DNA from: Bacteroidales bacterium
GTDB lineage: Bacteria; Bacteroidota; Bacteroidia; Bacteroidales; UBA932
Assembly (NCBI GenBank): GCA_017439305.1
Contig: JAFSJK010000010.1
Location: 62,001-126,000 of the forward strand
Length of the DNA: 64,000 nucleotides
Reading direction: 5' to 3'
This document shows positions 1 to 8,248 of the stretch, piece after piece. The notes under the pieces were generated by a model, which did not search any database, had not been told where the DNA came from, and saw only the letters and a list, made by a program, of their open reading frames with translations. Within the stretch, counting starts at the first letter, position 1, and each line of letters starts with the position of its first letter. The translations under genes and the position numbers were made by a program.

Positions 1-1202
1 TCGTGATGGAGAAACTCGAGAACACCAAGCAGCTTACCTTCACGCAGCTCAGCGAGACGGATCCGGAAGCGGTGAAGAACAACCTGTCCGACATCGACGC
101 GGACATCCTCCTGTACATCTCCCCGCTGGACAGCGCCACCAAGTCGGTGACGGCGACCACCTATGCCGACAAGCCGATGGGTATGGAGACGGCCGAGGTG
201 ATTGAAAACCGCATCAACGACGCCGTGGAGGCCTACCGGATCGATTCCTACGGGATTGAGGGTCTGGACCAGATCCTGGCCGACGTGCATTCCAACATCC
301 ATCTGACCTCTTATACGGTGGATGAGAAGGGCAAGGAGACCATCTCCCAGAGCGAGGTGTACATGATCATCTCGATGCTGCTCGCCATGGGCCTGTACAT
401 GTTCATCGCCATCTTCAGCGGCATGGTGATGTCTTCCGTCATCGAGGAGAAGTCCTCCCGCGTGGTGGAAGTCCTCGTTTCTTCCGTCAAGTCCACGGAG
501 CTGATGTTCGGAAAGATCATCGGCGTGGCCCTGGTGGCCCTGACCCAGTTCCTGCTCTGGATTGTCCTGACGGTCCTGATCATCGGCATCATCGGCGGCG
601 TGGTCGGCATGGACAAGCTGACCGGCGGCATGGATTCATCCCAGATGGAGCAAATCCAGGAAATGTCCACGATGGGCACCGGTATGGGTAATACGCTTGA
701 CTTGCAGGCGCTGACGGATACCGCCGCCGTGGCGGAAGGTCCGACCGGCATGCAGGCAATCCTGGGCACGCTGAGCTCCCTGAACTATACGCAGATCTTC
801 GTGTCCTTCTTCCTGTTCTTCATCTTCGGCTACCTGCTGTACGCGTCGCTGTTCGCGGCCATCGGTTCTGCCGTGGAGAACGAGGCGGATACGCAGCAGC
901 TGCAGATTCCGGTTACGATCCCGCTGCTCATCGGCTTCTTCGTGGCCTTCTATGCCTTCCGTTCGCCGGAGAGCTCGCTGGTATGGTGGTTCTCGATGAT
1001 CCCGTTCACCTCTCCGATCGTGATGCTTGCCCGCATTCCTTTCGGCGTGGCTACCTGGGAGCTCATCCTCTCCATCGGCCTGCTCATCCTCACCTTTGTC
1101 GCCTGCGCCTGGGTCTCCGCCAAGATTTACAAGGTGGGCATCCTGATGTACGGCAAGAAATCGACCTTCAAAGACCTCTGGAAATGGCTAAAAGAAAGTT
1201 AG
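1..1202 (+). CDS. ABC-2 family transporter permease (5' end outside window)
   Basis: Partial: the frame is open to the window edge and the N-terminal membrane anchor expected for the family is missing. The visible part begins with a soluble extracytoplasmic stretch, followed by membrane segments at about residues 119-145, 166-202, 262-290, 300-320 and a last one near the C-terminus. EEKSSRVVEVLVSS after the first visible segment is characteristic of NatB/ABC-2-type permeases. Such proteins form the membrane half of ABC exporters; the ATPase would be expected upstream, outside the window. The last 19 nt overlap the start of the next gene, so the two are probably cotranscribed. The substrate cannot be deduced. 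Confidence 0.85.
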   Translation, partial: VMEKLENTKQLTFTQLSETDPEAVKNNLSDIDADILLYISPLDSATKSVTATTYADKPMGMETAEVIENRINDAVEAYRIDSYGIEGLDQILADVHSNIHLTSYTVDEKGKETISQSEVYMIISMLLAMGLYMFIAIFSGMVMSSVIEEKSSRVVEVLVSSVKSTELMFGKIIGVALVALTQFLLWIVLTVLIIGIIGGVVGMDKLTGGMDSSQMEQIQEMSTMGTGMGNTLDLQALTDTAAVAEGPTGMQAILGTLSSLNYTQIFVSFFLFFIFGYLLYASLFAAIGSAVENEADTQQLQIPVTIPLLIGFFVAFYAFRSPESSLVWWFSMIPFTSPIVMLARIPFGVATWELILSIGLLILTFVACAWVSAKIYKVGILMYGKKSTFKDLWKWLKES

Positions 1203-2020
1203 TTGTCCTGCCTCTCCTGCTTCTGGTCTCCTGCGCGCAGCCGGGGCCGAGGATGGAGTGGAAGCGGGTGCCGATGGACGGGAGCCGGACCGGCGTCGTT
1301 CCGGTGAACGCCGAAAATATGGAAACGGCCCTGGGTACGTTCGAAGACGATTATGTCGCGCCGAACGGCAAGCATTTCACCGAGGGGGCAACTCCCGAAG
1401 TGGCGATGCTCCTGGCGGAAGCGCAGCCCAGGATGGCCCGTCTCAAGCAGGTGGTGGGACACAGCACCCATATGCTGCTGAACCTCCGGAACGAGCCCGA
1501 CCTGCCGCTTGCCAACATGGTGGCGGATGCCCTGCGGGCCAAGGGAAGCGACTATTTCGGCGTGCCGATGGATTTCGCCATCACGAACTACGGCGGTATC
1601 CGTGTGCCGATGCCCGAAGGGGCTGTCACCCTGGATGATATGGAGTCCATGTTCCCTTTCAAGAATTACATGTGCTATGCGAAGGTCCGTGGAAACAACC
1701 TGCAGCGCCTGCTGGAGCAACTGGCCAAGACACCGGCCTTCCAGGCGGTCAGCGGCTGCAAGGTGAAAGTCAAGGCCCACGAGCTCGTGGAAGCGGAAGT
1801 GGGCGGCCAGCCTATCGATCCCGACAAGCTGTACAACGTCACGACCATCGACTTCCTCCTGTCCGGCGGCGACCAGATCGCCATCGGCGCCCTGGCGGAG
1901 GATGTGGTCCTGACCCCTGTGCTCATCCGGGACGTGATGCTGGAATATGTTCAGAAAATGGAGGCGGAAGGAAAAGTGCTGGATGGACAGAAAGACGGAC
2001 GCGTTGTAATGGAGGAATAG
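1184..2020 (+). CDS. 5'-nucleotidase C-terminal-domain lipoprotein
   Basis: A 278-residue protein with a lipoprotein signal (LLLLVSC lipobox, lipidated Cys near residue 18). From about residue 85 it matches the 5'-nucleotidase C-terminal (substrate-specificity) domain: NLRNEPDLPLANMVADAL, then DFAITNYGGIR, a phenylalanine-containing MFPFKN segment and an STGGDQ-like SGGDQ near the end. It has no metallophosphatase domain; that lies in the next gene, 3 nt downstream. In UshA-type enzymes the metal domain comes first and this domain second, so the gene order is reversed here. ATG 1184 is chosen because it gives a proper signal peptide. The inferred role is extracytoplasmic nucleotide hydrolysis together with its neighbour. 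Confidence 0.85.
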   Translation: MAKRKLVVLPLLLLVSCAQPGPRMEWKRVPMDGSRTGVVPVNAENMETALGTFEDDYVAPNGKHFTEGATPEVAMLLAEAQPRMARLKQVVGHSTHMLLNLRNEPDLPLANMVADALRAKGSDYFGVPMDFAITNYGGIRVPMPEGAVTLDDMESMFPFKNYMCYAKVRGNNLQRLLEQLAKTPAFQAVSGCKVKVKAHELVEAEVGGQPIDPDKLYNVTTIDFLLSGGDQIAIGALAEDVVLTPVLIRDVMLEYVQKMEAEGKVLDGQKDGRVVMEE

Positions 2021-2023
2021 GCA

Positions 2024-2896
2024 ATGGACAAGACTGCAAGAATCATTTTCATCTGCCTTTCCATGGCACTTGCCGTGGCGGTAGGCTACTGCTGGCAGGC
2101 CGGGAAGGAAGCGGAGAAGGAGATGCGCCATCTGGTGATCCTCCATGTCAATGACACCCACAGCCATTTCGAGCCCGAGAAAGTCGGGGAATATGCCGGT
2201 ATGGGCGGAATCATCGAAAGGGCCGCTTTCGTAGACAGTGTCCGGAAGGCGGAAGGGCCGGAGAACGTACTCCTGCTCCACGCCGGAGATTTCTGCCAGG
2301 GAACGACCTATTTTTCCGAACTGGGTGGCCAGCTGGAAATCCAGGCGCTCAATGCAATGGGTTACGACGTGATTACGCTCGGGAACCATGAGTTCGACAA
2401 CGGCCTGGAGGACCTGGGTGACCGGCTTTCCTCCCTGGAAATGCCGGTCGTGGTATGCAATTATGACTTCTCGCCCTTCGAGATTGGGAAATATGTCAAG
2501 CCTTATGTCATCCTGGAACGGGCCGGCATGAAAATCGGCGTCCTGGGTGTCCTGTGCGACCTCAAGTCGATGGTCGCCGGCGACATCGCCGAACGGGTGC
2601 CCGAATTCCCGCTGTACGAGACGGTCCAGAAATATGCGGACTTGCTGAAGCTGGAGGAGAAGTGCGACCTGGTCATCGCCTTGACGCACATCGGCTATAC
2701 CGAACACAACCCCGGTGACATCACCGATCCCATCCTGTGCGCGAAGACACGGAACATCGACCTTTTTGTGGGCGGTCATTCCCATACCTTCCTGGACAAG
2801 ATGGAATACCATCCGAACGCGGACGGAATACCCACCCCGGTTGTCCAGGATGGGTGGATGGGTGTCTATGTCGGTCAGATCGACTACCGCCTATAG
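2024..2896 (+). CDS. Metallophosphatase, 5'-nucleotidase N-terminal domain
   Basis: A 290-residue calcineurin-like metallophosphatase of the UshA/5'-nucleotidase type. A hydrophobic N-terminal segment (about residues 6-22) acts as signal or anchor. The dinuclear-metal motifs are all visible: HVNDTHSH, HAGDFCQG, TLGNHEFDNG, ALTHIG and GGHSHTF. The protein ends after this domain, and the matching C-terminal domain is the separate gene just upstream. It likely acts in the periplasm on nucleotides or related phosphoesters; exact substrate is unknown. Its stop overlaps the convergent yicC stop by 6 nt (CTATAG, TAG on both strands). Confidence 0.88.
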   Translation: MDKTARIIFICLSMALAVAVGYCWQAGKEAEKEMRHLVILHVNDTHSHFEPEKVGEYAGMGGIIERAAFVDSVRKAEGPENVLLLHAGDFCQGTTYFSELGGQLEIQALNAMGYDVITLGNHEFDNGLEDLGDRLSSLEMPVVVCNYDFSPFEIGKYVKPYVILERAGMKIGVLGVLCDLKSMVAGDIAERVPEFPLYETVQKYADLLKLEEKCDLVIALTHIGYTEHNPGDITDPILCAKTRNIDLFVGGHSHTFLDKMEYHPNADGIPTPVVQDGWMGVYVGQIDYRL

Positions 2897-3781
2897 GATA
2901 TTCATCGACTGTTCCCGGATTTTCTCCAATTCGTCTTTCATGCGGACAACCAGTTTCTGGATGCCCGCATGATTCGCCTTGGAACCGGTAGTATTGATTT
3001 CGCGGCCCATTTCCTGGATGATGAAACCGAGTTTCTTGCCGGGATAGGGTTCGCCGTCGATGGTCTCCATGAAATAGCGGCAATGCTGGCGGAGACGGAC
3101 TTTCTCCTCGTTGATGTCGTACTTCTCCAGATAGAAGATGAGCTCCTGCTCGAAGCGGGCGGGATCGGGCTTCTGGGCGAGTTCCTCGAGATTCTTCAGG
3201 ATGCGGGCCTTGACCGTTTCGATCCGTTCGCCTTCGAGGAATTCGACCTGGTCATACAGGTCCAGGATGTTCTGCACGCGGCCGGTGACGTCCTTGTACA
3301 GGGCGGCGCCCTCCTGGCTGCGGAAGGCCTGAAGATGGTCCAGCGCCTCGTCGATGGCGGCTTCTACGGCCGGCCAGTCTTCGTCGGCGATGGCGTCGGC
3401 TTTTTTTGCGTCTACGACATCGGGGAGACGGAGGAGGGAAGCGAGCAGCTCGCTGTTGGCCTCGTCACCAGGGGCGGTGAAGCCCGGCAGTTCCCGCCGG
3501 ATGGCGAGAACCTGGTTGTAGTAGGCCTTCAGTACCTCGGCATTGATGGGGCGGGCGGACTCGCCGGCGGACGCCTCGAATGTCAGGAAAAAGTCGATGG
3601 TTCCCCGCTGCAGACGGTCGGCGAGTTTTTTCCGGACCGGAATGTCCTTGTCCTTGGGGAGGATGGAAGTCTTGATGTTGATGTCCGCACTCTTGGCGTT
3701 GAGGGTACGGATCTCTACGGTCAGCTTTCCGTTTTTCAGCGTGGCTTCGGCCTTGCCGTAGCCGGTCATCGACTGGATCAT
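2891..3781 (-). CDS. yicC: YicC family endoribonuclease
   Basis: A 296-residue, full-length YicC protein. The N-terminus MIQSMTGYGKAE is the family signature, and the C-terminal half carries the conserved YLEKYDINEEKVRLRQH and the GRKLGFIxQEMxREINT-type block (GKKLGFIIQEMGREIN). E. coli YicC is an RNA endonuclease involved in small-RNA turnover; the role here is by homology. It lies 2 nt downstream of the serine palmitoyltransferase gene in the same direction, so the pair is probably one transcript. Confidence 0.93.
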   Translation of the reverse strand: MIQSMTGYGKAEATLKNGKLTVEIRTLNAKSADINIKTSILPKDKDIPVRKKLADRLQRGTIDFFLTFEASAGESARPINAEVLKAYYNQVLAIRRELPGFTAPGDEANSELLASLLRLPDVVDAKKADAIADEDWPAVEAAIDEALDHLQAFRSQEGAALYKDVTGRVQNILDLYDQVEFLEGERIETVKARILKNLEELAQKPDPARFEQELIFYLEKYDINEEKVRLRQHCRYFMETIDGEPYPGKKLGFIIQEMGREINTTGSKANHAGIQKLVVRMKDELEKIREQSMNIL

Positions 3782-3783
3782 CG

Positions 3784-4974
3784 CTATTTGATAATGTCTA
3801 GTTCCTTGAACACCTTGGTGAGGGCGGTGACGGCCCGGTCCACCTGTTCCTTGGTGTGGGTGGCCATCAGCGCGAAGCGGACGAGGGTGTCCTGCGGGGC
3901 GCAGGCAGGCGGGATGACGGCGTTGATGAAGACACCTTCGTCAAACGCCCGCTTGGTGACCATGAACGTTTTCTCCAGGTCGCGGACATAGAGCGGGATG
4001 ATCGGGCTCTCGGTGTCGCCGATCTCGAAGCCGGCGTCGCGGAACTTCATCAGGGCGTAATTGGTCACCTCCCAGAGGGCCTTGATGCGCTTGGGTTCCT
4101 TCTGGAGGATGTGCAGGGCCTCCAGGGCACTGGCCGTGGCGGCCGGAGTGGCGGAGGCGCTGAAGATATAGGTGCGGGCGGTGTGCCGGAGCCAGTTGAT
4201 GATGATCTTGTCCGCTGCGACGAAGCCGCCGATGGAGGCGAGGGACTTGGAGAAAGTCCCCATGATGATGTCGATATCCTTCGTCAGGTTGAAATGGTCG
4301 CAGACGCCCCGGCCCTGACGGCCGAAGACACCGAGGCCGTGGGCCTCGTCCACCATGATGACGACGTTGTCGTACTTGTGCTTGAGTTCCACGATTTCAG
4401 GAAGCTTGCACAGGTCGCCCTCCATCGAGAAGACGCCGTCCACGACGATGAGCTTGACGGAATTCTTGGGGCAGCGCCTCAGGCAGCGCTCCAGATCCTT
4501 CATGTCGTTGTGCTTGTAATGGAGGCCCTTGGCGAAGGACAGCCGGCGTCCGTCCACGATGGAGGCGTGGTCGCGGTCGTCACAGATGATGAAGTCGTCC
4601 TTGGTCAGGAGTTGGGGGATGACGCCGGAATTCACCGTGAAGCCGGTGGAGAAGCACAGGGCTTCATCCTTGCCCACGAAGGCGGCCAGTTCCTTCTCGA
4701 GCTGGACGTGGATGTCCAGGGTTCCGTTGAGGAACCGGGAACCGGCGCAGCCGGAGCCGTATTGTTTCATGGCCTTGACGCCCGCTTCGATTACGCGCTC
4801 GTCACCGGTAAGGCCCGTATAGGCGTTGGATCCGAACATCAGGACCTGATGTCCCTCCATTTCGACTTCCGTACCCTGTTTGCTTTCTATTTCGCGGAAG
4901 TAAGGATATACTCCCTTTTCAATCATTTTCTGCGGCAGGTCGTATTTCGCCAGCCTCGCGTGCAATAATCCCAT
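3784..4974 (-). CDS. spt: Serine palmitoyltransferase (alpha-oxoamine synthase family)
   Basis: A 396-residue PLP-dependent alpha-oxoamine synthase. Visible hallmarks are GSNAYTGLTGDERV near the N-terminus, DDRDHASIVDG, the VDEAHGLGVFG aspartate/histidine motif, and the PLP lysine in GTFSKSLASIGGF. The overall sequence and the N-terminal MIEKGVYPYFREIES resemble bacterial serine palmitoyltransferases of Bacteroidota rather than KBL or BioF, which fits sphingolipid synthesis (serine + palmitoyl-CoA to 3-ketosphinganine). The alternative, 2-amino-3-ketobutyrate CoA ligase, is less likely from context and sequence. It probably leads a two-gene transcript with yicC. Confidence 0.85.
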   Translation of the reverse strand: MGLLHARLAKYDLPQKMIEKGVYPYFREIESKQGTEVEMEGHQVLMFGSNAYTGLTGDERVIEAGVKAMKQYGSGCAGSRFLNGTLDIHVQLEKELAAFVGKDEALCFSTGFTVNSGVIPQLLTKDDFIICDDRDHASIVDGRRLSFAKGLHYKHNDMKDLERCLRRCPKNSVKLIVVDGVFSMEGDLCKLPEIVELKHKYDNVVIMVDEAHGLGVFGRQGRGVCDHFNLTKDIDIIMGTFSKSLASIGGFVAADKIIINWLRHTARTYIFSASATPAATASALEALHILQKEPKRIKALWEVTNYALMKFRDAGFEIGDTESPIIPLYVRDLEKTFMVTKRAFDEGVFINAVIPPACAPQDTLVRFALMATHTKEQVDRAVTALTKVFKELDIIK

Positions 4975-5026
4975 ACTAGGTTCGTTTTAGTAACCTGCGA
5001 ATTTAGTAAAAATAATTTAAAATATG

Positions 5027-5034
5027 TATCTTTG
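5027..5034 (+). promoter_or_regulatory. Bacteroidota -7 promoter element for glnS
   Basis: TATCTTTG matches the Bacteroidota -7 consensus TAnnTTTG. It lies 22 nt upstream of the glnS ATG in an AT-rich intergenic stretch. Only a weak -33 candidate (TTTAG around 5002) is visible. Confidence 0.6.
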
Positions 5035-5056
5035 TACGTTATAATGGAACGAAACC

Positions 5057-6706
5057 ATGGAAGAACGCAAACTCAATTTCCTCGAAGAAATCATTGAATC
5101 GGACCTCGCATCCGGCAAGGTGGATGCCATCGTCACCCGCTTTCCGCCGGAGCCGAACGGCTACCTGCACCTCGGTCATGCCAAGTCCATCTGCCTGAAC
5201 TTCGGTCTCGCGCAGAAGTACGGCGGAAAGACCAATCTCCGCTATGACGACACCAATCCGACCAAGGAGGATACCGAATATGTGGACTCCATCAAGGAGG
5301 ATATCAAATGGCTTGGTTTCCAGTGGGATAAGGAGCTTTATGCGTCCGACTATTTCGACCAGCTATACGCTTGGGCGGAGGAGCTCATCCAGCGTGGCCT
5401 CGCCTATGTCGACGACCAGAATCAGGAGGAGATCCGCCTGAACCGCGGCACCGTGGACAAGCCCGGCACGCCCAGCCCTTGGCGCGACCGCACGCCGGAA
5501 GAGAACCTGAAACTCTTCCGCGAGATGAAGGCCGGCAAGTATGCGGAAGGGGAGAAGGTTCTCCGGGCGAAGATTGACATGGCCCACCCGAACATGATGT
5601 TCCGCGACCCGCTCCTGTACCGGATCAAGTTCGCGCACCATCACCGGACGGGCGACAAGTGGTGCATCTATCCGATGTACGACTTCACCCACGGCCAGTG
5701 CGATTCCATCGAGCATATCACCCACTCCATCTGCACGCTGGAGTTCGACGTCCATCGTCCGCTGTATGACTGGTTCATCGAGACGCTGGGAATTTATCCC
5801 TCTCACCAGTATGAGTTTGCACGTCTTAATCTCACGTATACCTTGATGTCCAAGCGCAAGCTCCTCGAGCTCGTGCAGAAGGGGCTCGTGAGCGGTTGGG
5901 ACGATCCCCGGATGCCTACGCTGTGCGGCGTCCGCCGCCGTGGCTACACCGCCGAGGCGCTCCGGATGTTCTGCGACAAGATCGGCGTTTCCAAGCGCGA
6001 CCAGCTGATGGACATCCAGCTCCTGGAGTGGTGTGTCCGCCAGGACCTGAACGCCCGGTCCAACCGCTACATGGTGGTCCAGGATCCCGTCAAGGTGACG
6101 ATTACCAACTACCCGGAAGGCCAGGTCGAATGGTTCGACTGCCCGTTGAACCCGGCCGAGCCGGAGGGCGCCACCCGCAAAGTTCCTTTCAGCCGTGAGC
6201 TCTACATCGACCGGGCCGACTTCATGGAGGAAGCTCCCAAGAAGTTCTTCCGCCTCAAGCCGGACGGCGAAGTCCGTCTCAAGTATACCTACATCATCAA
6301 GTGCAATGAGGTAATCAAAAATGCTGATGGCGAGATCGTTGAGTTGAAGTGCACCTACGATCCTTCCACGCATCCGACCACGGGCGAATGGCGTTCCGTC
6401 AAGGGCACCATTCACTGGGTGAGCGTCCCGCACGCGAAGGAACTCGAAGTCCTCAACTACGACCGTCTCTTCACCCTGGCCGACATGTCCCAGGTCCCCG
6501 AGGACAAGGACTACAAGGATTTCCTGAATCCCGATTCCCTCATCGTCAACTCCGGCTATGCCGAGCCCGCCCTGCTGGAGGATGCCTCCGGCATCGCCGT
6601 CCAGTTCGAGCGTACCGGCTACTACGTGAAAGACAAGGACTCTACGCCGGAAAAGGCCGTCTTCAACAAGACCACGGCCCTGAAGGATTCCTACAAGCCG
6701 GAATAG
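5057..6706 (+). CDS. glnS: Glutaminyl-tRNA synthetase
   Basis: A 549-residue class I aminoacyl-tRNA synthetase. The HIGH-type motif lies in FPPEPNGYLHLGHAKS (residues 30-45) and the KMSKS-type loop is LMSKRKL (about 262-268). Downstream anticodon-binding blocks such as VKVTITNYPEG and KGTIHWVS are typical of GlnRS rather than GluRS. It charges tRNA-Gln. The flippase gene follows after 15 nt, so read-through into the polysaccharide cluster is possible. Confidence 0.96.
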   Translation: MEERKLNFLEEIIESDLASGKVDAIVTRFPPEPNGYLHLGHAKSICLNFGLAQKYGGKTNLRYDDTNPTKEDTEYVDSIKEDIKWLGFQWDKELYASDYFDQLYAWAEELIQRGLAYVDDQNQEEIRLNRGTVDKPGTPSPWRDRTPEENLKLFREMKAGKYAEGEKVLRAKIDMAHPNMMFRDPLLYRIKFAHHHRTGDKWCIYPMYDFTHGQCDSIEHITHSICTLEFDVHRPLYDWFIETLGIYPSHQYEFARLNLTYTLMSKRKLLELVQKGLVSGWDDPRMPTLCGVRRRGYTAEALRMFCDKIGVSKRDQLMDIQLLEWCVRQDLNARSNRYMVVQDPVKVTITNYPEGQVEWFDCPLNPAEPEGATRKVPFSRELYIDRADFMEEAPKKFFRLKPDGEVRLKYTYIIKCNEVIKNADGEIVELKCTYDPSTHPTTGEWRSVKGTIHWVSVPHAKELEVLNYDRLFTLADMSQVPEDKDYKDFLNPDSLIVNSGYAEPALLEDASGIAVQFERTGYYVKDKDSTPEKAVFNKTTALKDSYKPE

Positions 6707-6721
6707 GTCATCCCTTTGGGA

Positions 6722-8248
6722 ATGTCGGCAAACGGGAACATATCGGAAAGTAGCAGAAGGATCGCACGCAATACGGTCCTTCTGTATTTCCGGATGGGTG
6801 TGATGCTCATCATCGGCCTGTTTACCTACCGGGTGATCCTCCGTACACTGGGCATCACGGATTACGGTGTCTATACGGCGGTGGGAGGTGTTCTCACCAT
6901 GTTCACGATTGTCATGAACACGGTGACTTCCTCCATCAGCCGGTATCTCACCGTCGGTCTCGGGAAAGGGGATCCGGAGCGGCTGAAAACGGTCTTCTGG
7001 ACCAGCGTCGGCATTCTGGCGGGCTTTTGCGTGCTGATAGCGGTCCTGACGGAGACGGCCGGCCTGTGGTATCTGCATCATAAGATGGTGATTCCTCCGG
7101 ACCGGATGGAGGCTGCTGTCCTGGTGCTGCACACTTCCCTGATGCTGCTGGTGCTGAATCTGGTGACCATGCCCTATTCGGCTGTGATTACGTCGCATGA
7201 GCACATGGATGCCTATGCTTGGATCAGCATTTTGGAAGGGGTGCTGAAACTGGCCGTCGCGTTGGGGGTATGGCTTTCTCCGGCCGACAAGCTCAAGACC
7301 TATGCCTGGCTCCTGCTGGTGGTGGGTGTACTGGTCAGGGGTGCCTATGCCGCCTATGCCCGCAAGCATTTTCACGAGACGCATGGACCTGCCCGGATGG
7401 ATCCGGCGCTAGTCCGGGAGATGGGGGCGTTCGCCGGATGGAATTTCCTGGGATCGGGCGCCTATATGGTCAACACCCAGGGTGTGAACCAGCTCATGAA
7501 TCTTTTTTTCGGCGTCGGGATGAATGCGGCCCGTGGTGTTGCCGACAAGGTGGAACAGGTCGTCCGTCAGTTCGCCACCAACATCGCCCTGGCCATAAAC
7601 CCGCAGATGACCAAATCCTATGTGGGAGGAAACCGGGACTATGCGTACGAACTGGCGTGCAAAGGATCCAAGTATTATTTCTGGGTTTTGTGGGTTCTGG
7701 CCATCCCTTTCCTGACGGATACCGAAACCATTCTCAGACTCTGGGTAGGGGAGGTTCCCCAGGAGGCAGCACTCTTTACCCGGCTCACCCTGCTTTGTTT
7801 CCTGGTTGATTTTACGCCCAATACTCTCATCACGCTGGAGCAGGCCCATGGCCGGATCCGGCGGTTCTACTTGATAACGAGCGCTTTGTCGGTTCTTGCC
7901 TTCCCGATGACATGGGTTTTCTACCAGCACGGTGCTCCTGCATGGACCGGCTACGCGTTTTTTCTCGGTTTTACGCTCCTGAAGGATGCGGCCATGCTAT
8001 GGGTGGTCCACCAGGATACAGGACTTCCGGTAGATGTGTATTTCCGGAAGGCTTTGTGTCCGATTTTCTGGTCCATCCTTCCGGCTGTTCTTGTCGTTGG
8101 CCTGCTTGTCTGGCTGGTTCCGGTCACGCCTTGGCGTTTCCTGCTGGCCGCCGCTCTTGGCTGCCTTTCCACAGGCGCTGGTATCTGGTTGCGCGGAATG
8201 ACGGAGGGTGAGAAAGCGTATGTCCTTTCCAAATTACGCCGGAAATGA
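6722..8248 (+). CDS. Polysaccharide flippase (Wzx/MATE-like)
   Basis: A 508-residue protein with about twelve to fourteen hydrophobic segments, beginning with RRIARNTVLLYFRMGVMLIIGLFTYRVI, which resembles oligosaccharide flippases of the Wzx/MOP superfamily. ATG 6722 is preferred over a TTG two codons earlier. Its stop overlaps the next gene's ATG (ATGA), and glycosyltransferases follow, so it is likely to flip an undecaprenyl-linked glycan to the outer leaflet. The polymer (O-antigen, capsule or exopolysaccharide) cannot be told. Confidence 0.85.
   Translation: MSANGNISESSRRIARNTVLLYFRMGVMLIIGLFTYRVILRTLGITDYGVYTAVGGVLTMFTIVMNTVTSSISRYLTVGLGKGDPERLKTVFWTSVGILAGFCVLIAVLTETAGLWYLHHKMVIPPDRMEAAVLVLHTSLMLLVLNLVTMPYSAVITSHEHMDAYAWISILEGVLKLAVALGVWLSPADKLKTYAWLLLVVGVLVRGAYAAYARKHFHETHGPARMDPALVREMGAFAGWNFLGSGAYMVNTQGVNQLMNLFFGVGMNAARGVADKVEQVVRQFATNIALAINPQMTKSYVGGNRDYAYELACKGSKYYFWVLWVLAIPFLTDTETILRLWVGEVPQEAALFTRLTLLCFLVDFTPNTLITLEQAHGRIRRFYLITSALSVLAFPMTWVFYQHGAPAWTGYAFFLGFTLLKDAAMLWVVHQDTGLPVDVYFRKALCPIFWSILPAVLVVGLLVWLVPVTPWRFLLAAALGCLSTGAGIWLRGMTEGEKAYVLSKLRRK

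Noticed and set aside
1199-2812. Antisense open frame across the split 5'-nucleotidase
   Set aside because: No recognisable domain; the two plus-strand genes explain the region fully.
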